NCBI GenBank assembly: GCA_020722305.1
Contig: DYLB01000032.1
Span: forward strand, 1-10,725
Direction: 5' to 3'
Length of the DNA: 10,725 nt
DNA from: Anaerolinea thermophila
Lineage (GTDB): Bacteria > Chloroflexota > Anaerolineae > Anaerolineales > Villigracilaceae
Each line of letters begins with the position of its first letter. The first letter of the stretch is position 1. The notes below the pieces were generated by a model. That model was not told the origin of the DNA. It worked only from the letters and a program-made list of their open reading frames with translations, and ran no database searches. A program made the translations under genes and the position numbers. Shown in pieces: positions 5,567 to 10,725 of this stretch.

Positions 5567-6952
5567 CTATTGTCCGCTCAGGGAACCGTAGGGCAGGTCG
5601 CCGCAGCGGTCTTTGAGCGCTTCGGGCAGCAGGCAGGGCGGTTCGGGGCGGGTGGTTTCGACGAATTCGTAGAAGTTGGCATCCGGGTCGGTCAGGTTGA
5701 TCAGTTTGAGGATGTACATATCCTGGATGGCGACGTGGTCTTCGGGACGAATGAAGACGGTGCCTTTCGGGCCTTCGAAGCTCATACCCTCGAACGCCGC
5801 CACCAGAGCCGCGCCGCTGGCATCGCCGTTGGTGGCCTTCAAGCCTTCGACCAGCATGATGGCGGCGTTCATGCCGTCAGCCGCGAACAGGTCGGGCATC
5901 GTGCCGTAGCGGGCTTTCTGCTCGGCCTTCAGGAAGTCGTTGGCGGCGTTGTTCGGGGCGGACCAGTGGTACAGGATACCGTTGGTGCTGCCGACCGCGT
6001 TGCCGTACCAAAGCGGCATCAACACGTTGTCAATGAAGGTCGCGCCCAGGGCCATTTCGTCGAAGACGCCCTGGTCCGTGGCAGCCTGCATCAGCGGGAC
6101 GAAACCGCCGCCGGCCCAGGTCACGATCAAGGCCTCCGCGCCGCTGTTCACGATCGGGTCCATGTAAGGGGTGAAGTCGGTCGTGTCGAGTGGAGCAAAG
6201 ATGTCGTCAGCCACGAAGGTGCCGCCGTTGAGGGTGCAGGCATCTCGGAAGGCCTCGGCAGAGCCGTGCCCAAAGGCATAATCCGGGGCGATCTGGACGA
6301 AGGTCTGGTACTGCTTGGTCAGATACAGGCACTCGTTCATCGCGTCCTGGTAATTGTTGCGGCTGGTGCGGAAAGTGTACTCGTTGAAATTTACGCCGGT
6401 GATGTCATTGGCCGCCGCGGGAGCAACGATCAGCGGAATCTTGTTCTCGGCCGCGATCCCTTGCAGGGTGGCGGTCGCGCCCGACGAAACGGTGCCGACC
6501 AGGATGTCCACGCCTTCGACGTCAATCAGTTCACGGGCCAGGGTGGCGGTGTTGTCGGGGGTGCTGGCATCGTCACGCACGAAGACCTGGATTTCGCAGT
6601 TGTCCAACGTGAAGGTGTTTTCCTGGGTGACGGTGAAGTCGAACTTCTCGCCGGCAGAACCGGGCGCGCCGGTGGCATATTCCATGCCGAGCATGAACGA
6701 GGGCAGGATGTGCGCGCCGTAGATCGCCAGCGCCCCGGTGAGATCCGTGATGAGGCCAACCTTGATCGGTTCGGCGCAGGTCAAGCCGGTGGGAGCAGGC
6801 GGCTCGGTCGGCGCGGCGGTGGGCGCTTCGGTCGGTTCAGGCGTGGGGGGCGGCGTGGTCGGTTCGGGCGTGGGGGTTGCAGCCGGTCCGCAGGCGGCCA
6901 GCAGCAGGGTCATAAGGACCGTGATGAAGGTGATTTTTTTGAGCAGGTTCAT
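5567..6952 (-). CDS. ABC transporter substrate-binding lipoprotein (Liv-type, Peripla_BP_6 family)
   Basis: The extracytoplasmic receptor that captures the solute and delivers it to the LivHM channel. The 461-residue precursor begins with a signal peptide (MNLLKK, then a hydrophobic stretch) ending in the lipobox LAAC, with C21 as the lipidated residue. Residues 22-56 are a Pro/Thr/Glu/Ala-rich linker, a tether style common in Chloroflexota lipoproteins. The ligand-binding domain starts near residue 60 (EPIKVGLITDLTG) and has the family's VEGVDILVGTVSSGATATLQGIAAENKIPLI pattern near 145-175. The mature domain has six cysteines (59, 119, 208, 239, 440, 450), enough for three disulfides. A strong AGGAGG at 6961-6966 stands eight bases before ATG 6952, consistent with high expression. 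Family members bind amino acids, amides, urea, short-chain or aromatic acids, so the ligand is unassigned. It follows the hydrolase gene by 55 nt. Confidence 0.92.
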   Translation of the reverse strand: MNLLKKITFITVLMTLLLAACGPAATPTPEPTTPPPTPEPTEAPTAAPTEPPAPTGLTCAEPIKVGLITDLTGALAIYGAHILPSFMLGMEYATGAPGSAGEKFDFTVTQENTFTLDNCEIQVFVRDDASTPDNTATLARELIDVEGVDILVGTVSSGATATLQGIAAENKIPLIVAPAAANDITGVNFNEYTFRTSRNNYQDAMNECLYLTKQYQTFVQIAPDYAFGHGSAEAFRDACTLNGGTFVADDIFAPLDTTDFTPYMDPIVNSGAEALIVTWAGGGFVPLMQAATDQGVFDEMALGATFIDNVLMPLWYGNAVGSTNGILYHWSAPNNAANDFLKAEQKARYGTMPDLFAADGMNAAIMLVEGLKATNGDASGAALVAAFEGMSFEGPKGTVFIRPEDHVAIQDMYILKLINLTDPDANFYEFVETTRPEPPCLLPEALKDRCGDLPYGSLSGQ

Positions 6953-7007
6953 GAGATACTCCTCCTAGAGTAGTGGTTGGTTGGGTAAAGGGGCTTGCCG
7001 GTAAAAC

Positions 7008-7835
7008 TTAATCGTGATGGGGCACCTCCTGTTTTGCAAAATCAATCACAGCTTGCGAGGCAGCTTCCGGGCTTTCGAGCGGGAAGAAATGCCCCGCCTC
7101 CGGTAAGATCACAATTTTGGCGTCCGGCAGTTTGGCGGCCAGCAGGTCGGCGTTGGCAGGCGGGACGACTTTATCGTGCGCGCCGAAAATAATCAGCGTT
7201 GGCGCGGCGACATTTGGCAATTTATTTTCGAACGCGGCGGCTTCGGGCATCAACGCCAGCCCGATTCCCATCTGTGCCTGATACCCTGCCATATCGAGCG
7301 GATTCGCCGCGCGCCACTCCAGCCATTTCTGGATCAGTTCCGGCTGTCTCTCCGCAAACCCCGGCGCGGTGCTGACGATGATCCCGTTCCTAAGCCGCGT
7401 CAGCGGATCGCTTTTCACATCGGAGAGGATAGCCATTGCCTCCGGCGTGACCGGCACGTGGCGCGGACCACCAAAATTGGTGGAGGCAAGGATCAACTTG
7501 CTGATCCTCTCTGGGTATTCCAACGCCATCGCCTGCGCGACGAAGCCTCCCATCGAATGGCCCATCACCATGGCTTTATCAATGCCGAGCGCATCGAGCA
7601 GGCCAACCGTGTCCTTTGCCAGCATGGAAGCGGTATACGGACCAGCCGGTTTGTCCGACTGACCTACGCCGCGATTGTCCGGCGTGATCACCTGGAAATG
7701 CTTTTCCAGGTACGGCACCATGAGATGCCATTGCCATAGCGGATATCCCAGCCCGGAGATCAGCACAAGCGGCGTCCCCTCGCCGCCGAAGGCCTCGTAG
7801 TACAGCTCGATATCGTTGACTTTTACCTTCGGCAT
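7008..7835 (-). CDS. Alpha/beta hydrolase
   Basis: A cytoplasmic serine hydrolase of the alpha/beta fold; the substrate is unknown. In the 275-residue product the oxyanion strand is LVLISGLGYPLWQW (24-36), the turn DNRGVGQSD is at 53-61, the nucleophile elbow GHSMGG is at 92-97 with S94, the acid D221 is in FGAHDKVVPP, and the base H249 is in EAGHFFPLE, so the catalytic triad is complete. Length is typical. The pattern is like that of 3-oxoadipate enol-lactonases, ring-cleavage product hydrolases and haloperoxidase-like esterases, without any one being singled out. The synthetase stop overlaps an ATG at 7841 by four bases (ATGA), but the AAGGA at 7844-7848 is correctly spaced (eight bases) for ATG 7835, used here; the difference is two residues. 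Tight linkage to the synthetase suggests work on the same substrate, perhaps hydrolysing an ester, lactone or thioester. Confidence 0.88.
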   Translation of the reverse strand: MPKVKVNDIELYYEAFGGEGTPLVLISGLGYPLWQWHLMVPYLEKHFQVITPDNRGVGQSDKPAGPYTASMLAKDTVGLLDALGIDKAMVMGHSMGGFVAQAMALEYPERISKLILASTNFGGPRHVPVTPEAMAILSDVKSDPLTRLRNGIIVSTAPGFAERQPELIQKWLEWRAANPLDMAGYQAQMGIGLALMPEAAAFENKLPNVAAPTLIIFGAHDKVVPPANADLLAAKLPDAKIVILPEAGHFFPLESPEAASQAVIDFAKQEVPHHD

Positions 7836-7837
7836 GT

Positions 7838-9397
7838 TCATGTTCCTTGCAAATACTTCTTTTTCAACTTGATCTTTTCAACTTTTCCATAAGCCGAATA
7901 GGGTAGTTCGTCGGCAAACACAAATTCTTTGGGGATCTTGAATTTCGCCAGTTTGCCCTGGCAGTGTTCCTTCAATTCTTTTTCAGAAACCTTCCTGCCG
8001 CTTTCTAGGACGACGATCATCAAGCCGACCTCGCCCCAGGTTTTATCGGGCTTGCCGATCAGCGCGGCGTCTTTGACTGCGGGATGTTCGCGCACAACCG
8101 CTTCCACTTCGGCGGCATAGATGTTCTCGCCGCCGCTTTTGATCATGTCTTTGTAACGCCCATCAATGTAGTAGAAACCGTCTTCGTCCATGTGCGCCAT
8201 ATCGCCGGTGTGGAACCAGGGCCCCCCTGAGCCTGTCGAAGGGCCGTCCACGATGGCTTTGGCGGTTGCTTCGGGGTTGCGCCAGTAACCGGAGCAAACG
8301 TGCGGGCCGCGAATCAGCAACTCGCCGGCCGCGCCCGCCCCGAGGTCCGCGCCCGATTCGGGGTCTACGATCCGCATTTCGCTATGGAAGATTGGCTTGC
8401 CCACCGATCCCGTTTTCAGCACAGAGTCCTCATCCGTCATGCTGAAACAATTGGTGCCCACTTCGGTCAGGCCGTAGCCCTGGCGGAAGATGATGCCTTT
8501 TTTCTCGCGCCAGGCGTTCATCAACGGGGGCGGGCAGGGCGCGCCGCCGCTGATGAAGAAATGCACGTGGCTGAAATCGGCTTGGTCGAAGTAGTCCGAG
8601 TCCATCCACATCTGGAAGAGGGTCGGCACGCCGAGGATGACTGTGCAGCCTTCTTCCATGATCCAGCGCAGCGAGGCGGCGGGATCGAAGTCGCGCGCCA
8701 AAATGATTCGACCGCCGACGTACAAGATCGGTGTGAGGAAGGCGAACAACCCGCCGGCGTGAAAGAGCGGCGTGTAAACGGGCGAGATGTCTTTTTCGGT
8801 CAGCCCCCAACTTACTACTGTATTGATGGCGTTGAAGAGGATTTGACGATGCGGAAGGATCGCGCCTTTGGGGTTGCCGGTTGTGCCGGAGGTGTAGAGG
8901 ATGCAATAGGGCGTTTCCATGTCCATCGCCGGGCGCGTCGGTTCCTGACCTGGGGCCTGCTCCAGGCCATCTTCATAATCCACCGCCCCGGGCATTCCCG
9001 CGCCGCGCAGGTTGACGTAATGCTCCACATGGACATGAGGCTGCATTTCTTCGACAACCTGCACAAACTCCGGCTCGACGATCAATACCTTCGGCTCGAG
9101 GTCATTGAGCATGAAGGTCAATTCATGCGCGGTCAGCCGCCAGTTGAAGGGGGCAAAGATCGCGCCGATCTTCGGCAGGCCGTAAAACAGGTCAATGTAG
9201 ACGATGCTGTTCTTGGCAAGGATAGACACGCGGTCGCCCGGCTGAACGCCTAATTCGTCGCGCATGAAATTCGCCAGGCGGTTGGCGCGTTCGTTTAATG
9301 CCGCGTAGGTGAAGCGGACTCCGGTCTCCAGTTCGACCAGGGCGATGCGCCCGGGGGTCAGGTATGCTCGTTTGCTTAGCAGGTCAGCGGCATGCAT
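7838..9397 (-). CDS. Acyl-CoA synthetase / AMP-dependent ligase (fatty-acid-CoA ligase-like)
   Basis: Activates a carboxylic acid with ATP to an acyl-adenylate and then to an acyl-CoA thioester. The 519-residue protein carries the ANL-superfamily motifs in order: the P-loop YTSGTTGNPKG (168-178), GYGLTE (307-312), HTGD with ribose-binding D399 (396-399), the hinge GRYKDMIKSGGENI (413-426), and a C-terminal AYGK with the likely catalytic K505 in place of the common PTGK. Length is normal for a medium/long-chain or aromatic acid ligase. Residues 385-393 (GPSTGSGGP), just before the HTGD motif, are an insertion encoded by an interspersed repeat. A GAGGAG precedes ATG 9397 at a short distance (about two to four bases); another ATG at 9393 is out of frame and closes at once. 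It is followed by an overlapping hydrolase gene and preceded by a 125-nt spacer. The chain type cannot be read from the motifs. Confidence 0.92.
   Translation of the reverse strand: MHAADLLSKRAYLTPGRIALVELETGVRFTYAALNERANRLANFMRDELGVQPGDRVSILAKNSIVYIDLFYGLPKIGAIFAPFNWRLTAHELTFMLNDLEPKVLIVEPEFVQVVEEMQPHVHVEHYVNLRGAGMPGAVDYEDGLEQAPGQEPTRPAMDMETPYCILYTSGTTGNPKGAILPHRQILFNAINTVVSWGLTEKDISPVYTPLFHAGGLFAFLTPILYVGGRIILARDFDPAASLRWIMEEGCTVILGVPTLFQMWMDSDYFDQADFSHVHFFISGGAPCPPPLMNAWREKKGIIFRQGYGLTEVGTNCFSMTDEDSVLKTGSVGKPIFHSEMRIVDPESGADLGAGAAGELLIRGPHVCSGYWRNPEATAKAIVDGPSTGSGGPWFHTGDMAHMDEDGFYYIDGRYKDMIKSGGENIYAAEVEAVVREHPAVKDAALIGKPDKTWGEVGLMIVVLESGRKVSEKELKEHCQGKLAKFKIPKEFVFADELPYSAYGKVEKIKLKKKYLQGT
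7844..7848 (-). promoter_or_regulatory. Ribosome binding site of the alpha/beta hydrolase gene
   Basis: AAGGA on the - strand lies inside the end of the synthetase gene, two bases before ATG 7841 and eight bases before ATG 7835. The second spacing is the usual one. Both starts are in the same frame. Confidence 0.6.
8226..8242 (-). repeat. CCTTCGACAGGCTCAGG interspersed element inside the acyl-CoA synthetase gene
   Basis: The - strand reads CCTTCGACAGGCTCAGG, a short motif I recognise as a widespread bacterial interspersed repeat. It is read in the frame giving PSTGSG (residues 386-391), within a nine-residue stretch (8219-8245) that has no counterpart in the usual VDGWFHTGD junction of this enzyme family. 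GGGCC occurs on both sides (8219-8223 and 8241-8245), but removing one copy plus the intervening DNA would take out 22 nt and break the frame, so it is not a simple target duplication. Confidence 0.8.
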
Positions 9398-9452
9398 ATC
9401 TCCTCACGAGTTGTATCATGGTAGCATTTGCCAGTTTCTCGGTAGTTACAAA

Positions 9453-9489
9453 TTGCGTGGTGCGTGTGCGTGTTGCGTGGTGCGTGGCG
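9453..9489. repeat. GCGTG-rich short direct repeat upstream of the acyl-CoA synthetase gene
   Basis: TTGCGTGGTGCGTG occurs at 9453-9466 and again, identically, at 9473-9486 (20-bp period), with more GCGTG between and after. On the - strand it reads as CACGCACCACGCAA units. It occupies the middle of the 125-nt spacer between the DUF35 stop (9523) and the synthetase start (9397). It forms no obvious hairpin or terminator. I see no convincing -35/-10 pair in the remaining spacer, so whether the synthetase gene has its own promoter is open. Confidence 0.75.
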
Positions 9490-9522
9490 TTTTGTCGAAC
9501 GGAACACACTGCACGATTCACT

Positions 9523-9948
9523 CTATTCGACCCGGAAGGCAAGTGCCATCTTTTTGGATTCGCCCTCGCCGCGCTCGACGAATTCGACTTTGAGCGGCGC
9601 GCCGATTTTGACCTCCTCCGCTTTGCGAGCGTCCAAGCCCAGAATCTGTGCGCTGATCTTGACGCCTTCGTCCAGTTCGACAACTCCAGCCAAATAGGGA
9701 TTCTCGCGCCCGTAGCCCTCGGCGATCATGACTGTGGGCGCAATAAAAATGGATGTGAATGCTGCCAATCTCCCTTTGCCGCTGAATTCGATCCACGTCA
9801 ATTGATCGCCGTGACAGTTCGGGCAGATGGCGCGCGGCGGGAGGAAATCCTTGTTGCAGGTCGTGCAATGCGAACCCATGAGTTTTTTCTCGTTCAGGTA
9901 TTGCTCGAAAGAGGCAGATGTGAAGGGTCGTTCGGCTGTTGTCGTCAT
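9523..9948 (-). CDS. DUF35 zinc-ribbon/OB-fold protein, thiolase partner
   Basis: A small protein with an N-terminal rubredoxin-like zinc ribbon and a C-terminal OB fold. In the 141-residue sequence the zinc ligands are C28, C31, C42 and C45 (CTTC and CPNC, ten residues apart), after a helical lead that begins SFEQYLNEKKLMGSHC; the OB part begins near residue 56 (GKGRLAAFTSIF). Members of this family bind SCP-x-type thiolases: in archaea they bridge acetoacetyl-CoA thiolase and HMG-CoA synthase, and in steroid-degrading bacteria they are fused or paired with aldolases of thiolase fold. Here it follows the thiolase gene by one base and has AGGAG eight bases before ATG 9948, so the pair is surely co-produced. 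Its role is probably to support substrate handling by that thiolase; it should not be enzymatically active alone. Confidence 0.9.
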   Translation of the reverse strand: MTTTAERPFTSASFEQYLNEKKLMGSHCTTCNKDFLPPRAICPNCHGDQLTWIEFSGKGRLAAFTSIFIAPTVMIAEGYGRENPYLAGVVELDEGVKISAQILGLDARKAEEVKIGAPLKVEFVERGEGESKKMALAFRVE

Positions 9949-9949
9949 G

Positions 9950-10725
9950 TCAGTCTCTCCTCTCGTAGATGTGGACGACGCAGGTGCCGCCGGTCCCGCC
10001 GACGTTGTGGGTCAACGCCAACGGAAGATCACGCGCAACTTGACGTTCACCCGCCTCCCCGCGCATTTGCTTGAAGATCTCCACCGCCTGTCCCGCGCCG
10101 GATGCGCCGACCGGGTGCCCTTTGGATTTCAGTCCGCCGGAGGTGTTGATCGGTTTGGCTCCGTCCCGCGCGGTGACGCGGTCTTCCGCCATGCGGTAGC
10201 CCGTCCCTGGCTCGAAGAATCCCAGGTCTTCGGTCGCTACCACTTCGGCAATCGTGAAGCAGTCATGGACTTCGGCGAGGCGGATGTCGTCAGGTTTTAC
10301 GCCCGCCATTGCGTAAGCCTCTTGTGAAGCGCGTCGCGCCGCGCCGAGAGTTGTCAGGTCGTCCCGATCGTGCAGAGCCACGTCTGACGCCTGCCCCGAA
10401 CCGATGATGTGCAGCGGATGGTCCGTAAACTGTTTGGCGATTTCATCAGCAACGAGCAAAACAGCCGTTGCCCCGTCTGTGATGGGCGAGCAATCGAACA
10501 GACGCAGGGGCCAGGCGATCATCGGGTTGGCGGAGTCGTCGTGCAGGAAATCCATCTCGTTCTGCCAGGTTGGGATCGGCTTTCCTTTTTTCTCGGCGGC
10601 TTTTTTGCGTCCCTCCATCCAGGCAGGGATGCTCATGCCGAATTGCGCGTTCGGGTTGAGCGCGCCGTTCTCGTGATTTTTGATGGCAACGTGCATCAGG
10701 TGTTCCGGCGTCATGCCGTATTTGT
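9950..10725 (-). CDS. SCP-x-type thiolase (acetyl-CoA acetyltransferase family), C-terminal part
   Basis: A thiolase-fold enzyme acting on CoA thioesters, either cleaving or condensing at the beta carbon. The reading frame runs through the right edge, so the N-terminal third, including the nucleophilic cysteine, is outside the window; about 258 residues are seen. Visible landmarks: HVAIKNHENGALNPNAQF soon after the edge, FDCSPITDGATAVLL, the EVHDCFT motif (H at 10265-10267) that marks the SCP-x/archaeal group instead of NEAFA, the catalytic GHPVGASG (H at 10115-10117), and NVGGTGGTCVVHIYE near the end. The internal ATG at 10714 is not the start because family sequence continues upstream (KYG before it). 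The DUF35 gene follows after one base. It may be a beta-oxidation-type thiolase, acetoacetyl-CoA thiolase or retro-aldolase; the visible part does not decide. Confidence 0.9.
   Translation of the reverse strand, partial: KYGMTPEHLMHVAIKNHENGALNPNAQFGMSIPAWMEGRKKAAEKKGKPIPTWQNEMDFLHDDSANPMIAWPLRLFDCSPITDGATAVLLVADEIAKQFTDHPLHIIGSGQASDVALHDRDDLTTLGAARRASQEAYAMAGVKPDDIRLAEVHDCFTIAEVVATEDLGFFEPGTGYRMAEDRVTARDGAKPINTSGGLKSKGHPVGASGAGQAVEIFKQMRGEAGERQVARDLPLALTHNVGGTGGTCVVHIYERRD

Noticed and set aside
5558..6973. 471-codon + strand open frame opposite the binding-protein gene
   Set aside because: Nearly a mirror of the lipoprotein gene in extent, Gly/Arg/Val-rich and without recognisable motifs; the signal peptide, lipobox and strong ribosome binding site are all on the other strand.
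8300..9253. 317-codon + strand open frame opposite the acyl-CoA synthetase gene
   Set aside because: The - strand frame carries every ANL motif; the + strand translation has no family resemblance.

Overview
The window looks like chromosomal DNA from a bacterium of moderately high G+C. A Chloroflexota (Anaerolineae-like) host is my best guess, from indirect signs only: a lipoprotein solute-binding protein whose lipobox is followed by a Pro/Thr-rich linker, an acyl-CoA/thiolase plus Liv-transporter layout, and several small interspersed repeats in the spacers. No rRNA, tRNA, CRISPR array, integrase or transposase is visible.

Layout. On the + strand at the left edge, a 16-bp tandem repeat (1-71) runs into the leader of a branched-chain aminotransferase gene (100-1071). 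A strong stem-loop (1090-1133) with A/T tracts on both sides separates it from a convergent block, and probably terminates transcription from both directions. Everything else is on the - strand. In transcription order, from the right edge: a partial SCP-x-type thiolase (9950 to beyond 10725), a DUF35 zinc-ribbon/OB protein (9523-9948), an acyl-CoA synthetase (7838-9397), an alpha/beta hydrolase (7008-7835), then a complete Liv-type ABC importer: substrate-binding lipoprotein (5567-6952), ATPase LivG (4727-5497), ATPase LivF (3938-4642), permease LivH (2205-3755) and permease LivM (1149-2201).

How the genes may work together. The importer would bring in a small organic solute, the synthetase would activate a carboxylate to its CoA thioester, and the thiolase/DUF35 pair would make or break a C-C bond on a CoA-linked substrate. 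A hydrolase whose start overlaps the synthetase stop belongs to the same unit. This suggests uptake and catabolism of a carboxylic acid (branched, fatty or aromatic) rather than plain amino-acid uptake, but the substrate cannot be read from the sequence.

The enzymes are ordinary. The parts worth a second look are the repeats and the permease. Four of the - strand spacers and one coding region carry repeats or hairpins of different kinds: a 158-nt nested hairpin between livF and livH, a GTGGGAAGTG repeat between livG and livF, a 15-bp perfect hairpin between the binding-protein gene and livG, a GCGTG-rich repeat before the synthetase gene, and a CCTTCGACAGGCTCAGG element read in frame inside the synthetase. 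LivH is much longer than usual because of an internal block with extra hydrophobic segments. I did not find convincing evidence of an undescribed defence, mobile or regulatory system.
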